DNA of 64,000 nt from Corythucha ciliata (taxonomy: Eukaryota > Arthropoda > Insecta > Hemiptera > Tingidae): the NCBI GenBank assembly GCA_038030265.1, contig CM075937.1, positions 1,116,001-1,180,000 of the forward strand. Direction: 5' to 3'. The notes beneath the pieces were generated by a model. It searched no databases, was not told the origin of the DNA, and saw nothing but the letters and a program-made list of their open reading frames with translations. Positions within the stretch are counted from its first letter, which is position 1. Each line of letters opens with the position of its first letter. Position numbers and translations under genes: made by a program. Positions 47,160 to 59,262 of this stretch are shown here, one piece after another.

Positions 47160-49640
47160 ATTTTTGGCGCTAAAATGGAGAATAAAATGGCAAATTCGCA
47201 AAAAAATTGCCCATTCGCTGATACAAAAGAGAAAACCCACTAATTTGCAGTTCAATTAGCAAAAAACGCTACTGAAATGTCAAAGAATGGCTAATTAGCA
47301 GCTAAAAATTGAGAAAAACGTTAATCCACAGCTTTAATTGAAAAAATCGCTAATTAAAAAACAACTAAAATTGAGAAAAATCGCTAATTAAAAATTGAAA
47401 AAGCTCCAGCAGCTAAAATTGGGACGATCCAGGATACAAATGAAATGAATCGCTAATAATATCGCGGCGGAAAATCGAGAAAAATCGGTAATTCACGGAT
47501 AAAAATGAAAAAAAATCGCATCAATCACGCCTAACTTGAGAAATGCGCTAATTTACGGCTAATATTTAGCAAAACACAAATACGCGGGTAAAATGGCCTA
47601 TGAAGGCAATTTCAGGCCTTGAGGTAAGAAAAATCGCTAATCCATAGTTCATACGCCGCTAATTTGTGGTCAACATTGAGAAACTTCACTACAATTAACG
47701 CGGCTACAAAAACGCTACTTTGCAGCTCATAGTGAAAAAAAGTGCTAGATTCACTGCTGAAAAGGTGAAAAATCGCTAATTTGCAGCAAAAATTGAGGAA
47801 AATCTCCAATTATTTCCAATTCGATTTAATTGATAGCTAAGCCCAAGTATCTGCTGTGTATTAGCTCTTTGTGCGCCCTGGTTTCTGTGGATCTACCAAT
47901 TCCAACGCTCTTGTTCAACTGAATTTTATAGTTTTGATGTATTCGTAAAGCAAGTGCGCTTCTTAGTTATTTTTTTCTCGTCCACTTTCCCCTCTCCATC
48001 ATTTAGCTAAACGCACCCCTCAGGACGTGGCGCGTAATTTTAGCCACAATAGGGGGGCTGACATACCAGAAACCCCAAAAATCGGTCGTGTGGCTGGACC
48101 ACACGAAATGGTCGTCATGCTTTTGGCAGTTAAGATAGCGCGCCTCAATGGTGCAATGGATACAGTACTCGCTTGGCAACTCTTTTTGCTTTGCATTTTG
48201 CTTTCCCTGTCAAGTCAAGCTCAAAATTCCATCAGAAATCCGTCAAAATATATTCCGTTCCGTTAAAAGAAGTCGTCTAATAAGTAATAATCAGTAGTAT
48301 GTCTTGTTAGTGGCGAGACGGACAGACTTCCTCTTCCAAGGAGGTTCCTAAAAAGCTTAAAGATTGGAAAATGGGTATTTGAAGGTTCGGTGTTCATGAA
48401 TTTAGGAACGACAATCTGAAAAATGCGCACATTCGGGGCTAAAATTGAGAGCAATTTGCGAATTCGCGGTTTATGGTACCCCTTTTACCGTAAAAAGGTA
48501 GAAAAAACGCCAGCGCACTCACAAGTTTGTGGCTAAAATTGACAAAAAGTGGTAATTCATGACCAAAGGTGAGAAAAATTGTTCATTAAATGGGGAAAAA
48601 ACCAACTCTCAGAAATAGAGAGAGTGAGAGAGAGATAAAGAGAGAAAACGCTAATTCGCGGTGTCTGGAGGCCACATAAGTCCCTAAAGATGAAAAAAAA
48701 GCACTAACTCATGGCCTGAATTCAAGAAATTGCTGCTAAAATTATGAACAAGCGCTAATTCACGGTTAAAATTGAGGAAAAGCTCACATTTGCCGATAAA
48801 ATTGAGAAAAAACGCTAATTCACAGCTAAAATTCAGAAAATTTGTTAATTCGCTGCTACGAATGTGATAAACACGCTAATTCGAGAATAAAAATTGAGAT
48901 AAAGGGATAATTGGCGGCTTAAATTAAAATAAAAACGCAAATTATCTAAAAAAGAAAAAGCGTAAATTCTCGGTTAAAATTGAGAAAAAGTGCCAGTTCG
49001 TGCTTAAAATCGAAAAAAAAAAATTGATTTGTTATTTCTTGATTCAACATTTGAAGAAAAAAAATCTGAAAAATCCGCTAATTCAAGTTGTAATGAGACT
49101 CATTTACGGTTAAAATTGAGACAAAACGCTAATGTGATGTTCTTGTGGTAAGTCCGCGGCTAGAATTAAAAAAAGTAGCTAATTCGCAGCTTAGCTTGAC
49201 AAAAACGCCTGGCAAAATCGCAGTTATTGGGGGGGGGGGGCAACTTTTATTGGCGATAGATGAGAAAAGGCGCAAATTCATGGCTAAAATTGAAGAAATG
49301 CGTTAGCGAAAATGCTAATACGCGGTTAAAATTGAGATAAAACGGGACTTTAGTTCACGGCTAAAATTCTGAAAATAAAATCGTTCGCGGCACAAATTGA
49401 GATACAGCGCTGGTTCTCTCGGTTAAATTAGAGAAAATGTTGCCCTTTTCAAATAGAGAAAAGACGGACATTCCCAGCTAAAAATCGTGTTAATCCGTTG
49501 TTTCTCGATTCCGTTCCAAGACCGAAATTATTGCGGAGAAGCTTTAATTTGAGGCTAAAATAAAGAAAAAGCGTGAAATTGCGACTAAAATTGATAAAAA
49601 ATGGTAATACGCATCTAAATTTGAGCTGTCCATGCTTATT
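47160..49640 (-). repeat. Same minisatellite, reverse orientation
   Basis: Here the units read GCTAATTCGCGGCTAAAATT + GAGAAAAAC, the reverse complement of the left array. A unique stretch (about 47,830-48,420) and a GA-rich patch near 48,605-48,650 interrupt it. Together with the left array this makes a large, imperfect inverted structure centred near 47,000. Confidence 0.7.
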
Positions 49641-51340
49641 TTCTACCCAATTTCGTAGTACATATGAGGGAGTTCACTTATTTATTTGGTTTTATTTTTT
49701 CACTCACTTTGTTACGCCACTGAAGCTCTGACATTATTAGTATCACATAAGTGAGTACGACACCCTAGTGAGTAAATAACAATTTTAACATCAAACTGAT
49801 CAACGTTTAGTAGTTTTTAACTTGATTTTAGATGTCCTACTTTCTGTCGCAAGCGTCCTACTTTTTCGTGCCAGCCGTCCTCGGAAACCACTTTTACATC
49901 CATATGGTCACCCTACAACCATTCCTCCAACTGTAGGCTTGCTGTGGCAAATGTGGCTCCTAAGTTTTTGAACATTTAAGCGAACTAGAATGCGGGAAAA
50001 AGTAAAAAAAACAACAAAAAACACTATCCACCACTAAGCCGTTACTTGACGTACCACCTAGGGCATCGCGGGAAGCAGGCCATTCAAGGGCTCATGAGAT
50101 TGAATATCAGTCTCAATTTTCGGATTCCCCGCGCTAAGAAAGCTCTAAATATCTGATACCGTATAATTTTAAATGTTGGGCATTTTAAGGGGGAGGGGGT
50201 GGAACTTCCAGTAGTTTCAGTGGTAAAGTGGGCGATTTTGATTGTTTGAAAGTTTGTCGATTTGAGCCGGACGCAGTTTTCTTGGACAAATTAGTCGTTC
50301 TTAGAGACCAAATTACCAGTTTCTTCGTGAAAAAAACAACAAATTCTGCTCTTAAATTTACGAGTTCTGGGTCTATTTGTGCGGGAAAAATGATAGCTCT
50401 GTTTAGAACCCAATGCTGTGCCGAAAAGGTTCGTATACTGCTCCGCATATAAAATGCTTTTAGCATACCTAACTATTATTTTATTAATTAATTTAGTACC
50501 ATTATCGTTTCAAACCTAATTAAACCTTAGTTCGCCTAATTTATTCATGAACGTTCCGAAAGTCTGTTTTAACGGGTGGCTGCCACAACCTAGCGAATAT
50601 TTTATCTCAAAAAAAATTTTTTTTGTTTTCCTTTAATAAATTCATTACAAATTAAAAAGCGCGGAACTAGCCCCTTTTCCCGGTCACTACGCCTCGACCA
50701 AAAGGAAACTCTCTTCCCAGGGAATGCGTAATTTCATAATTTAGCCTTTTGTACAAAGTCAAGAGGACTAATCTTGGTTAGCGAGCGTCGCGTCGTTAAA
50801 AATTCACCGTTCGCGGTAGGTGGTTGGGGGTGGGGGAGGGCGAGAGAGAATGTGGCACTGCTGTTTTAAAGGTGTCGCTGCGAGGAGATGTCGCGGGCGG
50901 ATGAGAGCTGCTCGTTTCTTTTTTTATGTTGACACGGAGATGGTGGTGGGATTACTGGAAATGAATCAAAATGAAAGTGCAATTTAAATTTTTTATTGAG
51001 AAAGCTCTGCAGAAGTCGTCCGTAGAAGAAAAATTATAATTTTCTTCGTTCTTAAATAAATAAAAAAATGTCTTTCGAGTTAAATATTATTTTGTCGATG
51101 TTCTTTACCACTAGAAAGTGGTTATAAGATTAATTACTATTTTTTTCTTTACAAAGTTTCAAGCCCCTGAGGGCGTAGAAAATGCGTTAATAATAAGGTT
51201 TTCAGTTTCAGAAAGTGAAGTTGTCGACTGATAAAGTTTGACGAGAAGTTTCACCGCTCCCTTCTCCTCACCCAATCACGAACCCACACTTTTTGTACCA
51301 ACATGTGAGTAGCTCATCTCCTTTTTTGGGCCCTCAAGGT
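49641..51340. other. Unclassified insect DNA
   Basis: No gene is supported. About 49,840-49,915 contains GTCCTAC-type phrases ending ATGGTCACCCT that recur at 52,635-52,745, so it is part of a dispersed repeat. The rest is low-complexity, AT-rich or G-rich DNA without coding signal. Confidence 0.4.
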
Positions 51341-51342
51341 AT

Positions 51343-51374
<32 letters not shown>

Positions 51375-51380
51375 AAAAAC
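51341..51380. repeat. (AAG)n microsatellite
   Basis: A run of AAG/AGA triplets flanked by A-tracts. Confidence 0.85.
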
Positions 51381-51896
51381 GGAGGCAAGATTGATGACTA
51401 AGTTTTCAAGAATTGATTAAATTCTGTGGGGGAAAAGCCCCGATGTAGTACCTAATAGCACACGAATTTTTAAATTATTAAGAGCCTAGCGCAGCGTAAG
51501 CGTCTAGGCTCTCTTTACGCAATGGTGATGGTGGTGGCGGTGGGGCGGGGTGAAGCAATATTGTGGAGACCGTATGCAAATATGCAAACGAGCTTTTTCA
51601 TGAAAGAGAATGCAAAAGTCCCCGCCATCATTCCAGCCTCTGAACAGGATGCTTTCTGTCAGAAAGTAGAGTACCACTGGCTCGAAATAAACTGGCGGGC
51701 TTTCTCTTCCTTCCAAATCTTGTAATTATGTATTAGCAGCAACGAAACTAGTGAATTTCTTTTTTTGGGTGCGAGCCAGCTCCGCCAAATTAGCAATTTT
51801 GCAGGTTTGAAGTTTGAACGGGCCAACTCCGGAGACTCAATTTGAACTTTTTCTCTGGAATATTCAGTTTTCAGACCACTCAAGAACTTTTTAGAA
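51381..51896. other. Unclassified insect DNA
   Basis: Contains a GGTGATGGTGGTGG patch near 51,523. The open frames overlap on opposite strands and have no protein-like pattern. Confidence 0.35.
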
Positions 51897-52600
51897 CGAA
51901 ATTGACAGTGATTTAGGAGACAATTGATGGTTTCTAGACCGAAATTGATAGTGTCTAGGGCGAAATTGGCACGAAATTACCAGTTTCCAGGACAAAACAA
52001 TTTCCGTTGATAGCTTCCAGGACGAAATTGACATTCATAGGACGACGTTGACAGTTTTACGGACATTTCGGCCATTTTTGGAATGCGAATGGTCGTTTTC
52101 GTTATTTTAAGATCACTGATCACGTCAATTTAAACGTTTTAAAGGCGCAAATCTGTCAGTTTAGTTAGATGGGGGTTGGGGTGGAGGTATGAATTGTCAG
52201 TGCCTGATTAGTCAGTTCTACCACTTTCAAGTAACGAATCGTCCCTAACGCTTTCCTTGTGAGCAATATAATGACCAGAGCGAAACTTTGAAAATTGAAA
52301 TTTCGAAGGCTTTTTGGTTATTTTCGGGGAACGGAATCGTCAGTTTAGCCATTTTCAATGGCGCGGAACGATCTATTTGGCCATTTTTAGAGCGCGAATG
52401 CATGGTTTTGGCAATTTTCAGGACAAAAAAAAAAAACGTCAGTTCAAACATTTTCATGGCACGAATCGTCAGTTTAACTTTTTGTAATGCACATACCTAC
52501 AATTATTTTTGTTATTTTTAGGGTGCGAATAACCAGTAAGGCGCAAATTGTCTTCAGTGTCACCATTATTTGTAAGAAAATAGCCAAATAGCCAGATTTG
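51897..52600 (+). repeat. Degenerate short-period repeat (CGAAATTGACAG / CGAATCGTCAGTTT types)
   Basis: Units such as GGACGAAATTGACAGT (51,895-52,060) and GCGCGAATCGTCAGTTTAGC-like stretches (52,060-52,560) recur with many changes. It resembles the 30-bp minisatellite in style but has a different unit. Noncoding. Confidence 0.5.
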
Positions 52601-52900
52601 CCTTTTTTTTTTAGACCCGAATAGTCCGCCAGGCTTAGGGTTACCAGACGTCCTACTTTCCCCGGGCATGTCCTTCTTTTTAGAGCGTCCGGGCCCATTT
52701 TTCAGGTGTCCGGAGAGAGTTCAAAAGTGTCCTCTATTTTGTCCTACTTTTCGGTCTCAACTTATAACGTCTGGTTAACTCCAAACATCTTTCACGTTCA
52801 TCTTTAAAAAAAAAAAAAAATTAGCCGCAACGTCCCACAGAGCCGTCCCCCCCTCCAGTCTGCTTCAAAACCAATCCCGCACTGTCAAAACAAAATTCCC
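52601..52900. repeat. Dispersed repeat fragment (GTCCTACTTT type)
   Basis: GGGTTACCAGACGTCCTACT followed by GTCCTTCTTTTTAGAGCGTC; related phrases lie at 49,840-49,915. Likely two copies of a dispersed repeat. Followed by an A-tract (52,806-52,819). Confidence 0.45.
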
Positions 52901-53490
52901 CCTACCCCAGACTCTATAAAAACTCGAAATCCGCGGATTTTTGCTATTCCAAAACTAAAAATTTACAGATTCGTCTCGTTCAAATCTCAATTTCGTGGCA
53001 GTTCCTATTTCAAAATCCAAATTTCGTGGGTTTTGCTCCTTGAAAAAACAATTTTCGTGGGCTTTCGCACATTCAAAACCGAATTTCGGTTAGTTTGGCC
53101 GGTTTGATTACTTGGAAAAACTATAACTTGACAAAAAGGAACGAACAACAAACAGAATTCGTGATTTCGGCTTCTTCACATTCCAATTAATATAATACTG
53201 CCCGAGATTTTCGCTCTTTCATAACCAAATGTTTCAAATTGAAGTTTGAACGGGCACCAATTTCACGGATTTTTCGTAATATCCTACCCGAATTTCGCGG
53301 ATTTTTACAAAACATTCGCGTGTTCGCTTTTTCGAAAACAAGTTTTCGTGAGGTTTTTACACCTTTCATAAACCATTTTTATTGGACTTTCGCTCTTTTA
53401 TAGCCCAATTTCGTGGTCTTGGGTCCTTCAAAACCCAATTTCCGGGATATTTGCTTGATAAAAATCCAAAATTCAGCTATTTATAAGATC
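52901..53490 (+). repeat. Degenerate repeat (AATTTCGTGG..TTCAAAACC type)
   Basis: Units of about 35-45 bp, such as CAATTTCGTGGGTTTTGCTC and CCCAATTTCGTGGTCTTGGG + TCCTTCAAAA, recur from 52,920 to 53,480 with variable spacing. Noncoding. Confidence 0.5.
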
Positions 53491-53509
53491 AGTTCTGCGG
53501 ATTCGGTCA

Positions 53510-53820
53510 ACATCGGGGCCTAGAATAACCAATTTCGAGTTATAGAGGTCCCAAGTTAGAAGACCTCGTCTGAATCCCCTCTTAAATGTGATAACTTCGA
53601 GATATAGAGGTGAAGTACTCAAAACTTCGACTTATACATAGAGGTAAAAGGAGGGCTTAAGATGTTCTAAAGGAGAATTTTTTGGACCATGAGCCAGAAA
53701 ATTCGTCTTATCGAGGTTTCAGTTCGACTTATAAAGATAAAAATCGAGGGGATTCAATGAAATTCGGTTTATCAAGGAATTCGAGTTACTGAGGTTCGAG
53801 TTATTGAGGTTCCACTGTAC
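53510..53820 (-). mobile_element. pogo/Tigger-like remnant (MITE)
   Basis: The right end GGTTCGAGTTATTGAGGTTC + CACTGTA is, in reverse, CAGTGGAACCTCAATAACTC, the typical pogo/Tigger inverted end. Inside are many CGAGTTATAGAGG and CGACTTATA phrases from the same family. No transposase remains, and the left end is not clear. Confidence 0.6.
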
Positions 53821-54940
53821 TTAGTGCGGAAGCCGTACTTTTTTGCGCCATTTCCCAACGCGGAAGTTTCGATTGCATTATTGCTTTTTTGAGGAAGCAA
53901 CATTGCCTAGTCGAATTCTTGAAATTCGCAGTACTGCTTTGGGCGCCATTTTTTAAAGGTAATATTGCCTTTTTGTATTTTTTTTGAAACACCCCCAGCC
54001 GGTGTTTCCATTTTTGTCGATTCGATCACAACATTGCCTTCTCTGTTGTCATGGGAAACCAGAGAGTTTCCATTTTGTTTTTTACAAGAAGGAATTTTAT
54101 TTTTCACAGTTGAGCTTTCTTGTTCGGTGAGTGCGGTTTGTATAAACAAAAGAGAATCCCTCGAAAAACAATTATTTCGTCTAGTTGTAGGGCGTCAACC
54201 AAAAAATGAGTTGCCAGTGACCTGAATCAGCGACATGCCCACGAGAAACGCTCAGTAAGATACGTGGGGAGGCAAGGAAAGGCTACACTACACGCCACAA
54301 TCACGCTCACCAGCAATTGTCAGATGGGTGGGGCAATGAAGTCGAAGTTTAAAAGTTGTCCTTGTTGTGCATAAAAGTGGATGTAATTTAGGTCCATCAG
54401 TGATCTTCGACCGGAATCCCGGGACTAGCCTAAGGTCCTTTGCACAATAGGAAAAAAAAGTCGCCCAGGTGCGGCGTCGCGTCGGACTGATGCAGTAAAA
54501 ATACATAGAACTCTATGGGGCCTTTCACATTTGGCGCCGACGCGGGAGACGTCTCACCCCCGAGAAAAAATACGCTGGCACGAGCGATAGGTGTTTTTTT
54601 TTTAGCCGTCGAAAAGGCTAATTCAACGTCGACAACGAGATATTCTTGCCCCATGTGGGCGCTTAGAGGGACAATAATGAGCTCTGCTGCTGTAGTCGAA
54701 AACTCTCATTTCGTCCAATCATTTCAATCATCTCTCATTTCAATCTCAGAGATTTTTAAACAAATTCTCAACAGAAAGCAATACCCGCGGTTATTTTATT
54801 GCATCGATTCCAGTATTGCAAACAAATGGTATTCTTGAAACACTGAAACACTCTGCAGCCCAGACAACATTGCTTTCACTTCTCTCAAAGCAACATTGCC
54901 TTCAAAGCAGTATTGCAAAATTCTCACAATTTCAAGAATG
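53821..54940. other. Unclassified insect DNA with AACATTGCC-type repeats
   Basis: AACATTGCCTT-like phrases recur near 53,900, 53,960, 54,030 and 54,870-54,910. No gene is supported; open frames overlap on opposite strands. Confidence 0.35.
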
Positions 54941-54941
54941 G

Positions 54942-55087
54942 GGCCCCTGGGGGTCAACCATGAGCTAGCGTTAAAAAATTAACGCAAGCGGTAACTAAGA
55001 ACGCTCTATCACAAATAATGTTATAACGCCATAGATACCGCGTTTTGACGGTATTTTTACGCTAGCTCATGGTTGACCCCCTGGGGC
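54942..55087. mobile_element. MITE with ~30-bp inverted ends
   Basis: GGTCAACCATGAGCTAGCGT (within 54,942-54,971) pairs with ACGCTAGCTCATGGTTGACC (within 55,057-55,087), with one mismatch in the outer GGCCCC part. About 85 bp lie between. Noncoding. Confidence 0.65.
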
Positions 55088-55212
55088 CTTATTCCGAGTT
55101 GTCGGGAAAAACTCACGTGAGGTGGTTGCTATGGCGAGATAATACTATTTCTGATGAAGCGTCCTTGGATACCGCTTGCGGGATTATTTCCCGACAACTC
55201 TAACTAGGGCCC
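55084..55212. mobile_element. Second MITE, adjoining the first
   Basis: GAGTTGTCGGGAAAA (about 55,096-55,110) is inverted as TTTCCCGACAACTC (about 55,187-55,200), bounded by GGGCC-type ends. It abuts the previous element, so one may have inserted into the end of the other. Confidence 0.55.
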
Positions 55213-56613
55213 AAAGTTGCATAGAAAACCAAGTTATTCAGCTCTCTAGTGATGAAGTTGAAACCAATCCGGGGTAGGGAAAATTTATCACGCTAGATAA
55301 CACCTCCACATGTAGAAGCTATATCAATAAAAAGCTAAGCTTGCTGTTGCTAAGGTAACTTACAAGGGTTATTGTTTTGATATTTTTATTGTCACTTGTA
55401 CTCACAAACGCCAGTGAAACCCAAAATTAGAGAGAATTTAGAGCATTTTATACTGCAGGAACTTCAATTTCTTAACTGCCTCCGACTATACGCCAATATT
55501 ATGCCGGATATTCAGCTTGAGAGGCCCAGCTAAGATAGTAATTAACGAAAACAGTAAGTTGCTGAGGACAACATTTGAAAATCAGTGGCTAAAGTATCAT
55601 TAACTATGGCAAAAATGTCGGTTTTTGACATGAGAAGGACACACCTGTAGTTCACGATTAAAGGCGAGTTTTCTTGGATGGATAATTGCCCTTTCTATAC
55701 GCCCAATGTTCAGTTCCCGTCCTGAGGTGAAATTGCTGATTTCCTCGAGGAGTTTGAAGTTAGTATTTTACTGCTAAATTGGTATATTCGACTACATTGA
55801 CGTTCTACTGACGTATTATTAATTATGTATAAAGGAACACGATCTGTTAATTCCTGTGAAATTTCCAGAAGCCTGTGGAAGAACTTACAATGAGAGTGAG
55901 TGTATAAATTCCACACTTTAAGTAATCAGAAGGTGACGAACGTTTCAGGATTTGTTATCGTCGATGAATGTCGGCTGTGGGTTACTCCATTATGCGTTCG
56001 CTGGAAAGCAACTGCCCACCCGGGTCCTCTCATGCTGCGCCCCTGGGCGTTTGTGTGACGAACCTCCTCTCCAGTCAAATATCGTTCCGCATGTAAAATT
56101 TAAATCACTATAGCATTCATTTTTAAAATCGTTTCTTAATGCAATTCCTATCGCCCCAAGCTTGACTACGTCCTGAAATCAAAATTAATTCCGCGTCATT
56201 ACTCGTCTACGTAAGAATGCCGATGTACTCGACTTTGGATAGAGAGAGCGAGAGCCTCAACTCAAGCAAATCGCAGCCACGGAAAACTCAAAGGATCTGC
56301 GTTTTAGGCAGCACCCCCCCCCCCCAACTAGGCACCAATTTTTCGTACGAAGTTTTCACCAATTTAGAAAAAAAGTTGTATTACCTAATTTTTTTTTGCA
56401 GACCGGTTTCAATAATGCGCCCCATTTTCAATGCAGTTCAGTCCTATTTAGTATTTAATCAGTTCACAGCACCTACAAACGTGAACACGGCTTAGCTGAA
56501 AACATCTACTCCTTCACTACTAATACTCATCCCTCTAGCGAGATTCCTGGAGTTTTTTTTTACCGAGCAAACAAACCTCTTCGGACAAACGCCACCTAAA
56601 CTCTTCAGGATCT
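55213..56613. other. Unclassified insect DNA
   Basis: No gene or clear repeat is seen. The stretch ends at the target duplication of the hAT element. Confidence 0.35.
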
Positions 56614-57108
56614 GTTCTGTTCAGTGGCGGATCCACGGGGGGGGGGGGGGGAATGGGGGACATTCCCCCCCCCCCCCCCAATGCCGAAGTCTTGAGTTAC
56701 GGCTCAACAGTGAATAAACGGAAATAAACTCTTTTGGCTATAAGGTTAAAATGTTCCAACTTCGGGGAAAAGTTCCCATCAACGTTGTAACCTGACTTTC
56801 CTTGGCTTGGGAGTTGGGCGGTTTTTTGTTGCTTCAACAAGTGAGAAGGGACTAAGGGAGGTGGTGAGAATGCAGCGCTAGGAGCCGCTTATCGTTCAAA
56901 AGTCGATTCCAGCAGGATGGATGGTTTATCAAGTCTATCACATTCACTCGAAGATATCACGAGCACGACTCTCCCCCCGCTCTGGCCACTGTGCGCATGA
57001 GGTATTGTTTTCATTTATTGTGTGTACTGAGTAGGGTGTCTTATTTATACCCCGAGTAATAACACCTAATGGTAAGTTGAAATTTGAACTGAAGTTATCC
57101 TTTTTTTT

Positions 57109-57362
57109 ATTTCTAATTTTAATTTTTGCGACCGTTCCTGTCGGCGTTTTTTGTCCTTTGGGCGACGTTTCGTTGGGGGATCCTCAACGTCCTCAGGCGT
57201 CTTTTTTTATTTAGCTTGCTTTTGTTTTTCTTTACATGTGGTTTCATATTTTCAATAAGCTAAATAAAATAAGGTGCCTGAGGACGTTGAGGATCCCTCA
57301 ACGAAACGTCGCCCAAAGGACAAAATCCGCCGTCAGGAACGGTCGCAAAAATTAAAAATCAT
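57109..57362. mobile_element. Foldback element with ~108-bp arms
   Basis: The left arm (57,109-57,218; TTTTTGCGACCGTTCCTGTC, GGGCGACGTTTCGTTGGGGG) is repeated inverted at 57,256-57,362 (CCCTCAACGAAACGTCGCCC, GGAACGGTCGCAAAAATT) with few differences. About 37 bp lie between. Noncoding, nested in the hAT element. Confidence 0.75.
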
Positions 57363-57364
57363 AA

Positions 57365-57869
57365 AATGAGGAAGTTTCACATTTTCCAAAAATATTTTTT
57401 TTCGATTAGGCGTATCAATCCTTCCACGTAAATAAATAAATGAAAATGTAAAACCCTCCAGAAATATTTTTCATTTCTTAACAAAAGTTGGCATATTTGA
57501 AATTCCGCCGAAACGAACATTTTCCGCAACATAATATCCCTGGTATTCTCTGTCCTTTTCATGCCTCTAAATAGCTCATCTGTTTATCCTCCATTATTTT
57601 ATTATTGACGAACTCTAGTAGAAAATAAGGCAAAAAATCACAACAAACCTCTCCCCTACAGCTACGTTACAGGCGAATTTTTTTCGAAAGGCGCATATGA
57701 CACAAACATGCTAGCTGGCGTGTTTGAAATGACCTAAATCTTCAAAAATCGCGTATTTATTAACTGCTGGATTATTTTACGAACGGATCACGATTTATGC
57801 TCTATTTTAGCATAAAAACATTAAAAAATAGATTTATGAATAAGTTCTGACCCATGAAACTTCCTCATT
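57365..57869. mobile_element. Candidate nested element with 15-bp inverted ends
   Basis: AATGAGGAAGTTTCA at 57,365-57,379 and TGAAACTTCCTCATT at 57,855-57,869 are exact inverted ends around 475 bp without coding capacity. It may be a MITE or a subterminal repeat of the hAT element. Confidence 0.45.
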
Positions 57870-57920
57870 ATCCTATTTGTATAAAATATTTATGTTTTAC
57901 TCTCTCCCCCCCCCCTGAAG

Positions 57921-59261
57921 GAAAACGCTCAAAAACAACGTACGATTGAGTCTTTCTTCCTGAAACCAAAGAAGAGGAGCCACGATGACAACGAGGCACA
58001 GAGTTCAACAGATACAGAGACAGAACCCCAGTGCAGGGGTACGAAAAATACCAAATTGGACGACACAGGGAGCGAACTACCTCCACAACCGGTTGCCCCA
58101 ACGGTCTCTGGTGACACAACTAATTCACCCGAAGGACCCACCTTTCAAAACCCGATTTTCGAATCCCGCCATCCGAACGATGTAGGTAATTATATTGGCA
58201 AAGAAATCGACGACCAAACGAAAACGGCGTTGATAACAAATCCCTGGTCACCCCCCGAAAATTACAATTGGCCTCATTCCGAACGCGTAGTGTCAGGAAA
58301 GATTGTTAAAAACTACCTGAATCGGAAACACTTATTAGCTTACAAGGATTGGTTAGTTTACTCTGACGTGAAAAAAGGACTATTTTGCAAATTCTGCCCT
58401 TGGTTTACCAACCGAAACGAAGGGGGATATCAGAAAAATGTAGCGCTGAAAGCTTTAGTGACCGAGCCTCTAGTAAATTTTAAAAAGCTTACGGGTAAGG
58501 ATGGGCACTTGGAAACCCATTGTAATTTGCAATACCACAGAAACGCTGTGCAAGCGGGTAAGGATTTTTTGAAAACTACTTCGAATCCCCGGTGTGACGT
58601 GAGGAATCTTGTGAATGATCAGCGTTTGACCCAGACGCAGGAAAACCGCGAGAGGCTTCGGCCAATAGTGGAAACCATAATGCTGGCTGGAAGGCAAAAT
58701 ATTTCACTTCGGGGTCATCGCGACGATGGCCCTCTATTAACTGAAGGGCGATCCACTCTTAACGAAGGAAATTTTAGAGCTCTGCTGCGTTTTAGAGTAC
58801 AGGCTGGTGACGATAGGTTGAAGCGTCACCTACAGACTTCGTCATCCCGGGCTACTTACATAAGTAAAACCGTACAAAACGACCTAATAGATTGTTGTCG
58901 ACTTGAAATTCAAAAAATAATAACGGAACGAGTAAATACTTCTGGATTTTTCTCCGTTATTTTTGACGAGACATCTGATTTATCCTGGAAATCACAAATC
59001 AGTCTTGTGCTCCGCTACGTGCATTTCAACGATTTCGGTGCTGTTTCGGTGCGGGAAGATTTCATTACGTTTGTTGATGCTTTCGAAGCTTTACATCTTA
59101 AGTCGGTCCCTGAAGATTCCAACGACCACGATTCTGGAGAATCTGGGAGTGACAGTGAGGTTAGTGAAGAGGTTGATAGCGTGATTCAGACCGGAACAGA
59201 ACTTTCGCTAACTGGGAAAAAACTGGGTGAAATCGTCGTGGAACAAATAATCGTAGTTTAG
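57921..59261 (+). pseudogene. hAT/ZMYM-type transposase, N-terminal part
   Basis: The coding frame can be followed from about 57,921, where KENAQKQRTIESFF begins after a pyrimidine tract ending in AG (a possible splice acceptor), to a stop at 59,261. Features are a PIP-box-like QRTIESFF, a TTF-type zinc finger (FCKFCPWF ... HLETHCNLQYH) and the first catalytic-region peptide FFSVIFDETSDLSWK. The end shifts out of frame near EIVVEQI: one base lost around 59,246-59,250 would restore the continuation. Such proteins are cut-and-paste transposases of insect genomes. First exon(s) not located. Confidence 0.8.
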
Positions 59262-59262
59262 G

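Noticed and set aside
45204..49020. Open frames in the minisatellite
   Set aside because: They follow repeat units and occur on both strands; no domain or codon signal.
58056..58185. TTG at 58,056 or ATG at 57,985 as transposase start
   Set aside because: The conserved frame continues upstream to about 57,921, and alternative starts of bacterial type do not apply to an insect gene.
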